In this document: one piece after another, positions 50,663 through 58,894 of the stretch
How positions within the stretch are numbered: position 1 is the stretch's first letter
Layout of the letters: every line of letters begins with the position of its first letter
From: Dyella ginsengisoli LA-4
GTDB lineage: Bacteria; Pseudomonadota; Gammaproteobacteria; Xanthomonadales; Rhodanobacteraceae
Assembly: GCF_000334915.1 (NCBI RefSeq)
Contig: NZ_AMSF01000061.1
Coordinates: forward strand, 1 to 59,493
Direction of reading: 5' to 3'
DNA length: 59,493 bases
Program-made: the position numbers and the translations under genes
Notes under the pieces: model-generated
Seen by the model: the letters and a program-made list of their open reading frames with translations, nothing else
What the model was told of the DNA's origin: nothing
Database searches by the model: none

Positions 50663-50914
50663 TTACTTGGCGTCGCTGGAGTCGCGCTGACTCTGCGTCG
50701 TGCCGGCGTTGGTCGACGATGGCGGCGGGTCGGCCCGCAGGCGCTCGTCATCCTGGCGCGCCTTGGCATCGGCATCGGACGCATCGTCGCCGTTCAGTCC
50801 CTTCTTGAAATCGCGGATCGCGCCACCGAGGTCGGAACCGACGTTGCGCAGCTTGCCGGTGCCGAAAATCACCACGACCACGACAAGCAGGATGATGAGA
50901 TGCCAGATGCTCAT
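50663..50914 (-). CDS. tatA: Sec-independent translocase TatA
   Basis: 83 residues: a short membrane helix ([18 protein letters not shown]), the [14 protein letters not shown] hinge and an amphipathic helix ([13 protein letters not shown]), then a charged tail. TatA oligomers form the transport path. TGAGGACATC precedes the ATG at 50914; the frame extension to 50974 is not used. First gene of tatABC. Confidence 0.95.
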   Translation of the reverse strand: MSIWHLIILLVVVVVIFGTGKLRNVGSDLGGAIRDFKKGLNGDDASDADAKARQDDERLRADPPPSSTNAGTTQSQRDSSDAK

Positions 50915-50978
50915 GATGTCCTCAGAAAGCCCAACTGGTGGGAGGGTGGACCCCGCAGGGCGGGGTCGCGCCATCCGA

Positions 50979-51668
50979 TCAGTGTGAAGTGTACTCCTCC
51001 AGGCGGTCGCGGAAATCGACCACCGGACCAGGCACGTTGCTCACGCCGCCCTCGAAGATGCGCCGCGGGGTGATGCCGGCACCGTACACGGCGGCGTTGG
51101 CGTCGTAGTCGATGCGCAGCACCGAGCCGTCCAGCGCCACGCCGGCAAACAGGCCACGCGAACGCGAATACGAGTAGATCTCCGCCTTCATCTGGCCGTC
51201 GGTGGCGGCGGTGGCGGTACGACCGACCGGGCCGGCGGCCGCCGAAGCATCCGCGCCAAGGGTGAATTTGCCGTTGACGATGGAATCGACCCCTCGCTGG
51301 GTGCGGAACACCAGGATGACGTCGGTGGAGGACACGCCGGCCTGGAAGCCGATGCTGCCGCCGGTCATGGTGATGAAGCTGGGGTTGGACCAGGTGCCGT
51401 CGCGGGTCTTCACCGAGATCAGGCCCTCGCCGCGGCGGCCGCCGAAGATGAAGCCGGCCTTGACCATGTCCGGGATCACCGCGATCGCCTTGGCATCGCG
51501 CAGCAGGTCCTGCGGAATCGCCTTGTCCGGCGCCTGCATGATCTCGTTGAGCACGCGCACGGCGTTGTGCGCGCGGTCCAGCGGGGCGTCCTCGGCGCGC
51601 GCGGCCATCGCCGGCAGCAGCAGGACCAGGGCAAGCAGCGACCATCGACGCAGGGAAGCTTTCAGCAT
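50979..51668 (-). CDS. Ysc84-domain lipid-binding protein
   Basis: 229 residues with a signal peptide ([17 protein letters not shown]). The Ysc84 domain is clear: [58 protein letters not shown] and [20 protein letters not shown]. Eukaryotic Ysc84/SH3YL1 domains bind phosphoinositides and actin; bacterial secreted forms are uncharacterised. It is 64 bp upstream of tatA on the same strand and divergent from hemH. Start set at the ATG at 51668, which gives the best signal peptide. Confidence 0.9.
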   Translation of the reverse strand: MLKASLRRWSLLALVLLLPAMAARAEDAPLDRAHNAVRVLNEIMQAPDKAIPQDLLRDAKAIAVIPDMVKAGFIFGGRRGEGLISVKTRDGTWSNPSFITMTGGSIGFQAGVSSTDVILVFRTQRGVDSIVNGKFTLGADASAAAGPVGRTATAATDGQMKAEIYSYSRSRGLFAGVALDGSVLRIDYDANAAVYGAGITPRRIFEGGVSNVPGPVVDFRDRLEEYTSH

Positions 51669-51786
51669 GGGGTGGCTCCGCAATTTCTTGAAGGTTGGGG
51701 TGACGATCGTGCGGTCGCGGACCTAGCGGGCCGGAGCCGGCCCTGTGGCAGACTGGAAGGCCCTTTCCAGACCGACGCCGACGCAC

Positions 51787-52905
51787 ATGAGCCGCCACTA
51801 TACCGGCCTGGCCGGATACGCCCACGACCAGCCGCCCAAGGCTGGCGTATTGCTGGTGAACCTTGGCACACCGGAAGCCCCCACGGCCGCCGCCGTGCGC
51901 CCCTACCTGGCGGAATTCCTGGGCGATCCGCGCGTCATCGAGTATCCCCGCTGGCTGTGGTGGCTGATCCTGCACGGCATCATCCTGCGCGTTCGACCCA
52001 GGCGCTCGGCCCACGCCTACGCGCGCATCTGGACCGAGCACGGCTCGCCGCTGCGCACCGGCAGCGAAGGACTGGCCCGCGCGCTGCAGTCGGAACTGGC
52101 CGGGCGGCTGCCCGGGCCGGTGCGGGTGGACCTGGCGATGCGCTACGGCCGGCCCTCGGTGCGCGAACGGATCGAGGCGATGCAGCGAGAAGGCGTGCGG
52201 CGTCTGCTGGTGCTGCCGCTGTACCCGCAATATTCCGCGACCTCCACCGGCTCGGTGATCGACGCGGTGGCCGACACGCTGAAGACGCTGCGCTGGCCGC
52301 CCGAGCTGCGCCTGGTCAACGACTACCACGACCAGCCGGCGCACATCGACGCGCTGGCGCGCAGCATCGAAGCGTTCTGGGCAGAACGCGGCCGCGGCGA
52401 CAAGCTGCTGCTGTCCTTCCACGGCATCCCCGAGCGCTACCTGCGCGCAGGCGATCCCTACTTCTGCCAATGCCACGCCACGGCGCGACTGCTGCGCGAG
52501 AAGCTGGGGCTGGGCGAGGACGCGGTGCTGGTGAGCTTCCAGTCACGTGTGGGCCGCGAGCGCTGGCTGCACCCGTACACCGACCAGACGGTCAAACAAC
52601 TGGCGAAAGATGGCGTGAAGAAGCTCGACGTGATCTCGCCCGGCTTCGCCGTGGACTGCCTGGAGACGCTGGAGGAGATCGCGATGCAGAACCGCGAGTT
52701 CTTCCTCGCCGGCGGTGGAACGGACCTGCGCTACATTCCCGCGCTCAACGATTCGCCCGATCAGGTGAAGGCCATGGCCGACCTGGTGCAGCGCCACGCG
52801 CAGGGCTGGCCCGAGTTCGCCCCGGACTACGACGCCAAGGCCGCACTGCTGCGCCAGAACGCAGCCAAAGGCCGCGCCGACGCGATGGGTGGCCGTACCG
52901 GATGA
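51787..52905 (+). CDS. hemH: Ferrochelatase
   Basis: 372 residues. It inserts Fe2+ into protoporphyrin IX, the last step of haem synthesis. Key segments: GVLLVNLGTPEAP near the start, LVLPLYPQYSATSTGSV, LLLSFHGIPERYL (with the catalytic His) and VISPGFAVDCLETLEEIA (with the metal-pathway Glu). Start at the ATG 51787 (MSRHYTGLAGY). The downstream hydrolase overlaps its stop by 4 bp, and hemDXY lie 46 kb away in the window. Confidence 0.96.
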   Translation: MSRHYTGLAGYAHDQPPKAGVLLVNLGTPEAPTAAAVRPYLAEFLGDPRVIEYPRWLWWLILHGIILRVRPRRSAHAYARIWTEHGSPLRTGSEGLARALQSELAGRLPGPVRVDLAMRYGRPSVRERIEAMQREGVRRLLVLPLYPQYSATSTGSVIDAVADTLKTLRWPPELRLVNDYHDQPAHIDALARSIEAFWAERGRGDKLLLSFHGIPERYLRAGDPYFCQCHATARLLREKLGLGEDAVLVSFQSRVGRERWLHPYTDQTVKQLAKDGVKKLDVISPGFAVDCLETLEEIAMQNREFFLAGGGTDLRYIPALNDSPDQVKAMADLVQRHAQGWPEFAPDYDAKAALLRQNAAKGRADAMGGRTG

Positions 52906-53753
52906 AGACCGGGGATTCGCCGCGCGAACGGCGCATCGCCCTGCCCACGCTCACCCTTGCGGCGCAGTGCTGGGGCGACGAGCAGCTGCCACCGCTGCTG
53001 GCCCTGCATGGCTGGCTGGACAACGCCGGCAGCTTCGCCCGGCTGGCGCCACGCCTGGCGGCGAGCCACCACGTGATCGCATTGGACCTGCCCGGGCACG
53101 GGCACTCCGATCATCTGCCCGAGGGCGCCAGCTACCACTGGCCCGAGTACGTGCGCGCCGTGCTCGCCGCGGCCGACGCGCTGGAGCTGGACCGCTTCAC
53201 GCTGCTCGGCCATTCGCTCGGTGCAGGCGTCGCTTCGATGGTCGCCGCGGCGCGGCCGGAGCGGATCGAGCGACTGCTGCTGATCGAAGGCCTGGGCCTG
53301 CTTGGCGACGACGGCACGCAGACCCTGCAGCGGTTCCGCAATGCACTCGCCGCCGAACCGGCCAGCAAGCGGCTGCGCACATTCACCAGCGTCGAGCAGG
53401 CGATCAGCGCGCGCACCCTGGCCACCGGCCTGCCTGCGGACCAGGCCCGACCGATCATCGAGCGCGCCGTCCGCGCGGTCGACGGTGGCTGGCAATGGCG
53501 CAGCGATCCACGGATCAATCGCCTCACCCCGATGCGCCTGGCCGAGAGCCAGATCCATGCCCTGCTCGCCGGCATCGAGGCGCCGACGCGCCTGCTGCTG
53601 GCCCATCCGGCCACCTCCTACCTGCCGAGCGGCCCGATGCAGCGCCGGGCCGGCTGCGTGCGCGCGATCCGCGTCACGCACCTGGCCGGCGGGCACCATC
53701 TGCAGCTGGAGCACCCGGAGGCAGTGGCGGATTGGGTCTCGGATCAGAAGTGA
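52902..53753 (+). CDS. Alpha/beta-fold hydrolase
   Basis: 283 residues, cytosolic. ALHGWLDNAGSFARLAPRL (oxyanion loop), LDLPGHGHSDHLP, nucleophile Ser105 in LLGHSLGAGV and His near the end in LAGGHHLQLEHPEAVADW. The acid is likely in the strand before SYLPSG. It resembles the serine hydrolases of the MhpC/MEST type. Coupled to hemH by ATGA. Its stop (TGA, 53751-53753) is the first TGA of the GA-rich repeat core. Confidence 0.85.
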   Translation: MKTGDSPRERRIALPTLTLAAQCWGDEQLPPLLALHGWLDNAGSFARLAPRLAASHHVIALDLPGHGHSDHLPEGASYHWPEYVRAVLAAADALELDRFTLLGHSLGAGVASMVAAARPERIERLLLIEGLGLLGDDGTQTLQRFRNALAAEPASKRLRTFTSVEQAISARTLATGLPADQARPIIERAVRAVDGGWQWRSDPRINRLTPMRLAESQIHALLAGIEAPTRLLLAHPATSYLPSGPMQRRAGCVRAIRVTHLAGGHHLQLEHPEAVADWVSDQK

Positions 53754-53956
53754 GTAAAGAGGAGTGAGAGAGAGCAAAAGCAAAGCCTCGCGCTTGCACT
53801 ACCTCATTCGCCTGCCCGCACTTGCGGCGACGTGAGTGGCAAAAGGAGCAGGTGAGCGATAAGTGCGCGCACCACGCTTTTCTCTCACTCCTCACTCCTC
53901 ACTCCTCTTTACTCACTCCTCACTCCTCACTCCCCTCCGCTCACTCCTCGCTTTTC
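53748..53956. repeat. GA-rich inverted repeat with heptamer array (family locus 3)
   Basis: The core AGTGAGTAAAGAGGAGTGAG at 53749-53768 is matched exactly, inverted, at 53898-53917. On the right side the heptamer CTCACTC is repeated several times between 53885 and 53950. The element sits between convergent genes: its left arm supplies the hydrolase stop codon and its right end abuts the stop of the permease gene (53959). The inner ~100 bp hold nothing recognisable. Confidence 0.8.
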
Positions 53957-53958
53957 AG

Positions 53959-55164
53959 TTAGCCGGAAATGGCCAGCCGCTCCGAGCGGTACAGCTGCAT
54001 CGTGATACCCGCGGCGATCACCGCGGCGACCGCGCTGCCGCCCAGGCACAGCGCCAGGTGCAGCGGACTGACGCCCGAGCCGCGGACCAGGTCGAGGATG
54101 CCCAGGTGCTGGCCCAGCAGCGGTACCGAGTACATCCAGTCCTGCGGCTTGATCGGCATCACCATAAGCACCACGCTGGGCAGGATCGGCAGCATCATCA
54201 GCAGCGACACGTAGGTCTGCGCCTCGCGGTAGCTCTTGGCGAACGCCGCCACCAGCGACTGCAGCGAGGCCAGCAGCACGATCATCGGCGCCTGCAGCAG
54301 CAGCACGTGCAGGGCGAACGACGGCCCCAGGTGCAGCTCCATGCCGAGCTTCTCGGTGGGTACGAAGCGGCCGACGACGCTGAAGCCGACCAGGCAGATC
54401 ACCAGGCTGGCGGTGGAGAACGCACAGATCGCCGCCAGCTTGCCCAGGAAGATCTTCCAGCGCGGCACCGGGTTGGCGAACAGCGGTTCGAGCGACTGCC
54501 GCTCGCGCTCGCCCGCGGTGAGGTCGATCGCCAGGTACATGCCACCGATGAACAGCGTCAGCACGAACAGGTACGGCAGGATGTTGAACAGCAGCACCGC
54601 TCGCGACTGCGCCGTGGCCTGGTCGCGCCTGGCTACCACCAACGGCGTGGCCGTGGCCGGCGACAGGCCGCGGGCGACCAGCCGCATCGCGCCCTGCATC
54701 TTCGAGTAGTGCTCGATCAGGTCGGTGACACGGTCCACCGGCGTGCGCGAGTCGCGCTGCGAGGAGTCGTAGATCAGCTCCACCTGCACCGGCTGGCCCT
54801 TGCGCCAGGCCTCGGGATAATCCTTGCGGATGCGCAGGGCCAGGTCGATCCGCTGGTCGCGTACTGCCTGCTCCGGATCGGCCACCGGCGGCTGCGGCAC
54901 CACGCCGCCCTCCTTCAGCGCGTTGATCAGGTTGGGCGCGTACTGCGCGCCGATCACCGGCACCTTGAGCGGCTGCTCGGCCTTGTCCAGTTCGCGGTTG
55001 ATGCTGAAGTTGATCAGCATGACGAACATCAGCGGGGTCAGCAGCGGGCCGGTGAGGAACGCGCTGGTCAGCGTGCGGCGGTCGCGCAGGTTCTCCCGCA
55101 CTTCCTTGAGGAACACGGTGAGCACGGCACGGGCGCGGCGTACGGGAGTCATCGGGGCATTCAT
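53959..55164 (-). CDS. ABC-2 type permease, NatB-like
   Basis: 401 residues: a membrane helix after VFLKEVRENLRDRRTL (about 24-48), a large extracytoplasmic domain (~50-180) and five to six further helices (for example LLFNILPYLFVLTLFIGGMYL and ASLVICLVGFSVVGRFV). This is the layout of NatB/CcmB-type exporters of the Na+ efflux ABC family (COG1668), though the exported substrate is not proven. Overlaps the ATPase gene by 4 bp; last gene of the operon, ending in the GA-rich repeat. Confidence 0.87.
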   Translation of the reverse strand: MNAPMTPVRRARAVLTVFLKEVRENLRDRRTLTSAFLTGPLLTPLMFVMLINFSINRELDKAEQPLKVPVIGAQYAPNLINALKEGGVVPQPPVADPEQAVRDQRIDLALRIRKDYPEAWRKGQPVQVELIYDSSQRDSRTPVDRVTDLIEHYSKMQGAMRLVARGLSPATATPLVVARRDQATAQSRAVLLFNILPYLFVLTLFIGGMYLAIDLTAGERERQSLEPLFANPVPRWKIFLGKLAAICAFSTASLVICLVGFSVVGRFVPTEKLGMELHLGPSFALHVLLLQAPMIVLLASLQSLVAAFAKSYREAQTYVSLLMMLPILPSVVLMVMPIKPQDWMYSVPLLGQHLGILDLVRGSGVSPLHLALCLGGSAVAAVIAAGITMQLYRSERLAISG

Positions 55165-55895
55165 GCGGCCAGACCCTCCTCGCTGCCGATCAGTTTCACG
55201 AAGGCTTCCTCCAGGTTGGCCTCGCCGGTCTGCTCGCGCAGCTCGTCCGGCGTGGCGTCGGCGACCACGCGGCCGCGGGCGATCACCACGATGCGGTCAC
55301 ACAGCGCACCGACCTCCTGCATGATGTGGCTGGAGAACAGCACGCAGCGCCCCTCCGCCTTCAGGTTGCGCATGAATTCGCGCAACGCGCGGGTGGCCAT
55401 CACGTCCAGTCCGTTGGTCGGCTCGTCAAGGATCACATTGCGTGGATCGTGGATCAGTGCGCGGGCGATCGCGGTCTTCACCCGCTGGCCCTGCGAGAAG
55501 CCCTCGGTGCGCCGGTCGGCGATATCGGCCATGTCCAGCGCCGACACCAGTGCCTCGCGGCGCGTGCGCAGCTCGTCTTCCGGCAGGCCCTGCAGGCGGG
55601 CGAAGTAGTCGATGTTCTCGCGCGCGGTGAGCCGCTTGTACAGGCCGCGCGCGTCCGGCAGCACGCCGAGCCGGCGGCGCACCGAAAGCGGATCGACCGC
55701 CGCGTCGATGCCATCCACCAGCACCTGGCCGCGGTCGGGCTTCATCAGCGTGTAGAGCATGCGCAGCGTGGTGGTCTTGCCGGCACCGTTGGGACCGAGC
55801 AGGCCGGTGATCTGGCCGTCGCGTGCAGCGAACGTGACGCCGTCGACGGCCTTCACCTTGCCGAAGGCCTTGTGCAGATCCTTTACCTCGATCAT
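55161..55895 (-). CDS. ABC transporter ATP-binding protein, NatA-like
   Basis: 244 residues: Walker A GPNGAGKTT (34-42), Q-loop region VLPDARGLYKRLTARENI, signature FSQGQRVK (133-140), Walker B NVILDEPTNGLD (153-164) and H-loop SSHIMQEV. The FSQGQ signature and the DARGLY segment are usual for NatA-type ATPases. CAGGAG lies 9 nt before the ATG at 55895. It overlaps the preceding mini-gene and the following permease by 4 bp each. Confidence 0.92.
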   Translation of the reverse strand: MIEVKDLHKAFGKVKAVDGVTFAARDGQITGLLGPNGAGKTTTLRMLYTLMKPDRGQVLVDGIDAAVDPLSVRRRLGVLPDARGLYKRLTARENIDYFARLQGLPEDELRTRREALVSALDMADIADRRTEGFSQGQRVKTAIARALIHDPRNVILDEPTNGLDVMATRALREFMRNLKAEGRCVLFSSHIMQEVGALCDRIVVIARGRVVADATPDELREQTGEANLEEAFVKLIGSEEGLAA

Positions 55896-56062
55896 GGCGT
55901 AGGGCTCCTGGTCAGGCACGAACCGGCCCGCGGCAGCAGCGATGTCACCGCCAGCAGCGGAAGCAGGATCTGGGAAAAGAACGCGGGGGTACCAAGCAAG
56001 GCGGCGACGACGATGGCCGCCGCCCACAGCAGTGCGGAAGAACGGGTTTGCTGCCTGGTCAT
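55892..56062 (-). CDS. 56-residue membrane protein in the ABC operon
   Basis: MTRQQTRSSALLWAAAIVVAALLGTPAFFS...: one long or two short hydrophobic segments (about 10-43) and a polar tail. Its ATG overlaps the hydrolase stop (ATGA at 56062-56059) and its stop overlaps the ATPase ATG (ATGA at 55895-55892), so it sits exactly in the translational chain of the operon. Too short for family recognition; it could be a transporter accessory subunit. Confidence 0.68.
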   Translation of the reverse strand: MTRQQTRSSALLWAAAIVVAALLGTPAFFSQILLPLLAVTSLLPRAGSCLTRSPTP

Positions 56063-57636
56063 GGCGTCGCTCCGTTGAAATCGATGAACATCGGCGTCGG
56101 CTGCAGGCGCTTCAGGCACGACGCATCGAGCGTCTTCGGCTGCAGATCCTCGACGAACCGCTTGACCAGCTTCGGCATGCAGCCGGCGTTGATCACGTTG
56201 TGGCCCTGGCCGGGCGCGACCAGATGGCGCCCATCGGTCAGCCCCTTCAGCACCTCGTCGCCGTAGCGGGGAGGCGTCACCGGGTCGTACTGGCCGGACA
56301 TCAGCAGCACCGGCTTGTCGCTCTTCAGCGGATCGTGGAAGTCCTTCGGCCGCGTGCCGTGCGGCCAGACGCTGCACACGGTGGTCAGCGCGTTGATCAT
56401 CCGCGTACCGAGAATGGTGTCCTTGTCCTGCGGCCGCGGGGTGAACAGGTCGGCGTCCTCGCTGCAGATCACCGAGGACTGCATGCCGCCGTTCATGGTG
56501 TCGGCCAGGTCGCCGGAAAGCAGCTTGGCCTGCCCGAGCAGCGGCCCGACGTCGCCGTGCGCGGCGGCGTCGATCGACAGCGGCAGCAGTGCGGCCGTCG
56601 GCGGCGTGTAGGCGAACATGCGCACCACGCTGGCCAGCGAGAATTCGCTGAGCCTGCGCTGCACGGTCTGGTAGCTCTGCGGATCGCGGAAGCTGACCAC
56701 ATGCGGATTGGCGCGCAGCGCATCACGCAGCTGGTACAGCGTCTGGTAGGGATCGCCGAAGCGCTTCTTGCACGCCGGATCGGCGGTGCAGCGCGCGAAC
56801 TGCGCCTTAAGCGCGTCATCCAGGTTGCGCGCGAAGTCCTCGCCGAGCACCAGCTGGTTCGGCACCACGCCATCGAGCACGACCGAGCGCACCGCGTCGG
56901 GATAGTGCATCAGGTACTGCTGCGCCATGCGCGTACCGTAGGAGACGCCGACCAGATCGAACGTCGGCGAGCCCAGTGCCTTGCGCACATCCTCCAGGTC
57001 CTGCGCGGCGACCGTGGTGGTGTAGAAGCGCGGATCGGCATTCTTCTCCACCTGCGACAGGCAGCGCTGGATCTCGGCCTTGAGCTTGGCCGGGTCGTTG
57101 TCGATATCCTCGTCCGGCGTGGCCGGTTTGCTTTCGTCCTTGCAGCTGAGCGGGTTCGAGCCGCCGGTACCGCGTTGGTCGAGCAGCAGCAGGTTGCGGT
57201 GCGCCAGCAGCGGGCCAAGCGCGGCGATTGCCGCGCCGGCACTCTCGGTCGCAGCCTGGCCCGGTCCCCCGGCGAGGAACACCAGCATGTCCTTTGCCGG
57301 GACCTCGGCCTCCGAGCGCACCACGGCCAGCTTGAGCGTGATGTGGCGACCGTGCGGATCGGCGCGGTTTTCCGGTACGTCGAACGGCGCGCACCAGGCA
57401 GCACTGGTCCGGCCACTGTCGGGCTGGCCCAGCTCGCACGCATGCAGCGTGAGCGAGCCAAGCTTCAAGGTGGCCGGTGGAGCCGGTTTCACCGGCGTGT
57501 CCAATGCAGCGGTGCTGGCCGATGCCGGTGTCGACACGGCCGGTGGCGCCTCGCGATGGCGGACGTGGTTGGCCGCGATGATCGCGACCGCCACGGCGAC
57601 GGCCACGCCCATGCGGGCTTTTCGATTCATGCTCAC
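56059..57636 (-). CDS. TAP-type alpha/beta hydrolase (S33 peptidase-like), exported
   Basis: 525 residues: an N-terminal membrane anchor or signal (~8-22), a Pro/Ala-rich linker, then an S33-type hydrolase. VFLAGGPGQAAT is the oxyanion loop and LLLDQRGTGGSNPL the family block. The triad is Ser232 (LVGVSYGTRMAQQY), Asp451 (SGQYDPVTPP) and His479 (APGQGHNV). The C-terminal part resembles the TAP domain of Streptomyces tripeptidyl aminopeptidases. GGGGAG lies 6 nt before a GTG at 57636 that overlaps the XRE stop (GTGA); ATG at 57630 is the alternative. Confidence 0.85.
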   Translation of the reverse strand: MSMNRKARMGVAVAVAVAIIAANHVRHREAPPAVSTPASASTAALDTPVKPAPPATLKLGSLTLHACELGQPDSGRTSAAWCAPFDVPENRADPHGRHITLKLAVVRSEAEVPAKDMLVFLAGGPGQAATESAGAAIAALGPLLAHRNLLLLDQRGTGGSNPLSCKDESKPATPDEDIDNDPAKLKAEIQRCLSQVEKNADPRFYTTTVAAQDLEDVRKALGSPTFDLVGVSYGTRMAQQYLMHYPDAVRSVVLDGVVPNQLVLGEDFARNLDDALKAQFARCTADPACKKRFGDPYQTLYQLRDALRANPHVVSFRDPQSYQTVQRRLSEFSLASVVRMFAYTPPTAALLPLSIDAAAHGDVGPLLGQAKLLSGDLADTMNGGMQSSVICSEDADLFTPRPQDKDTILGTRMINALTTVCSVWPHGTRPKDFHDPLKSDKPVLLMSGQYDPVTPPRYGDEVLKGLTDGRHLVAPGQGHNVINAGCMPKLVKRFVEDLQPKTLDASCLKRLQPTPMFIDFNGATP

Positions 57637-57833
57637 GTGCTGCTCCCCGGGTCGAAGATGGATTCGATCGGCTGTCCGAACAGCCGGGCGATCTTGAAGG
57701 CCAGCGGCAGGCTGGGGTCGTACTTGCCCGTCTCGATGGCATTGACGGTCTGGCGCGAGACATCCAGTCGCTCGGCCAGATCCGCCTGCGACCAGCCTTG
57801 CGCTCCGCGCAGGTCGCGGACGCGGTTGTTCAT
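57633..57833 (-). CDS. Small XRE-family transcriptional regulator
   Basis: 66 residues, a bare helix-turn-helix of the YozG/Cro type: VRDLRGAQGWSQADLAERL-DVSRQTVNAIETGKYDPSL-PLAFKIARLF, ending PIESIFDPGSST. It has no sensing domain. It lies second to third in the operon and is the natural candidate to bind the two identical-type operators at 58551-58568 and 58595-58612, giving autoregulation. Confidence 0.93.
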   Translation of the reverse strand: MNNRVRDLRGAQGWSQADLAERLDVSRQTVNAIETGKYDPSLPLAFKIARLFGQPIESIFDPGSST

Positions 57834-57870
57834 CGGAGCGTGCGCCCCGCTGGAGTGGAGGGCGGGAGGG

Positions 57871-58494
57871 TCATGGTCCGACCACGTCCCCGGCGACCCG
57901 ACGGCGACGCCAACGGCGCCAGGCCGTCCATGCGGCGAACCCGACGAAGCTGGCCTGCGTTCCCAGCATCACGCCCAGGCTGAATCCGTCCATGTGCCCA
58001 CGCCACCACGCGAACAGGGTTGCGACACCGAGCAAAGCGGCGACCAGCAGGAAATAGAGCGGAAGCGACCAGGACGATGTCTCGTCGCAGTCCATGCTGC
58101 CGCCGTAGCGGCGGGTGACCACCCACCAGTGCGTTGCCCCGTAGCTGAACATGATCAGCGGGAACACCCAGATCAGGACGGTGCCGTCTAGCCGGATCGC
58201 GCCGGAGGTGGCGAGCAGGCCGCCGACGAGGCTCAGCGAACCGGTCACGGCCGTGGCCACGCCCAGCGCGACCAGGTGGGTGCGTTGCTCGAGTTCGTCG
58301 CTGGAGGCGATCTTGTAGGCCAGCAGCCCGATGACGTAGAGCATCGGCAGCGCCGGCACCAGAGTAAGCGCCACCTTCTCCCACAGCCCTGGTGCCGCCT
58401 TCGCCAGCGGCCACACCACCAGCATCGCGGTGACGTACAGGGTCATGGTGACGCCGATCTGGCGCCGGTACTGGCGTTCGGAAAGTCGCTTCAT
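57871..58494 (-). CDS. Multi-pass membrane protein preceding the XRE regulator
   Basis: 207 residues: a basic start (MKRLSERQYRRQIGV), then six membrane segments in three hairpin-like pairs. The charged loop KIASSDELEQRTHLVALGVATAV between helices 2 and 3 and the Trp-rich final region (AAWTAWRRWRRRR) stand out. It resembles DUF2178-type proteins commonly paired with small XRE regulators. No good RBS precedes its ATG; instead the ATG overlaps the stop of a 16-codon leader ORF that has a strong RBS. Confidence 0.78.
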   Translation of the reverse strand: MKRLSERQYRRQIGVTMTLYVTAMLVVWPLAKAAPGLWEKVALTLVPALPMLYVIGLLAYKIASSDELEQRTHLVALGVATAVTGSLSLVGGLLATSGAIRLDGTVLIWVFPLIMFSYGATHWWVVTRRYGGSMDCDETSSWSLPLYFLLVAALLGVATLFAWWRGHMDGFSLGVMLGTQASFVGFAAWTAWRRWRRRRVAGDVVGP

Positions 58495-58541
58495 GCCGCC
58501 GCCCCGCCGCGGCAATCCAGCCTGTCGTCCAGTTGCTTCAT
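58491..58541 (-). CDS. 16-codon leader ORF coupled to the membrane protein gene
   Basis: MKQLDDRLDCRGGAAA, starting at the ATG at 58541 with a strong Shine-Dalgarno AGGAGGGG two nt before it. Its TGA overlaps the ATG of the next gene (ATGA). The peptide need not be functional; translation of it would deliver ribosomes to a gene lacking its own RBS. Confidence 0.45.
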   Translation of the reverse strand: MKQLDDRLDCRGGAAA

Positions 58542-58550
58542 GACCCCTCC

Positions 58551-58568
58551 TGTCAAGCGTGCTTGACA
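58551..58568. promoter_or_regulatory. Operator copy 1 for the XRE/ABC operon
   Basis: TGTCAAGC-GT-GCTTGACA, a perfect palindrome (extended to CCTGTCAAGC...GCTTGACAGG at 58549-58570). It overlaps the predicted transcription start, so binding would block initiation. Confidence 0.65.
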
Positions 58569-58571
58569 GGA

Positions 58572-58600
58572 AGCCTAGGTCCGGCACCGCCCCATGTCAA
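58572..58600 (-). promoter_or_regulatory. Predicted sigma-70 promoter of the XRE/ABC operon
   Basis: On the minus strand, TTGACA (complement of 58595-58600), a 17-bp spacer and TAGGCT (complement of 58572-58577). The -35 box is a perfect consensus and lies inside operator copy 2; transcription should start within operator copy 1. Confidence 0.6.
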
Positions 58601-58612
58601 GCAAGCTTTACA
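58595..58612. promoter_or_regulatory. Operator copy 2 for the XRE/ABC operon
   Basis: TGTCAAGC-AA-GCTTTACA, the same 18-bp site as copy 1 with one changed arm base, 44 bp away (about four helical turns). It is embedded in an 11-bp inverted repeat CCGCCCCATGT/ACATGGGGCGG (58587-58620). Confidence 0.62.
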
Positions 58613-58796
58613 TGGGGCGGCGTATGTCGGCGATGCCTGACAAAACTTTAGGCCAAAAGTGTGATCTGGATTGCAATTTGTGACGCGGCATGTCGCAATC
58701 GGGCCTGCGAATTTCGCAGCAAGATCCTGAGGAACTATTCTCAACAAGCTGTTAAACATGGGATTTTTCTGGATAAATCCCAAAATTGGCAAAACA

Positions 58797-58814
58797 TGGC
58801 ATGCCGCTTGCTTT
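58797..58814 (+). promoter_or_regulatory. Predicted sigma-54 promoter of the fimbrial gene
   Basis: TGGCATGCCGCTTGCTTT: the -24 element TGGCATG, four bases, then TTGCT, with GG and GC exactly 12 bp apart as RpoN needs. Transcription would start near 58823 and give a ~72-nt leader. The upstream 170 bp is AT-rich for this genome, suitable for an enhancer-binding site. Confidence 0.6.
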
Positions 58815-58894
58815 GATCCACTCGCGGTATCCAAGACCACCAACGATTGGCTGCTGTCCTGATTCACTTTCCTGATCATCAAAGGGGGAACCCC

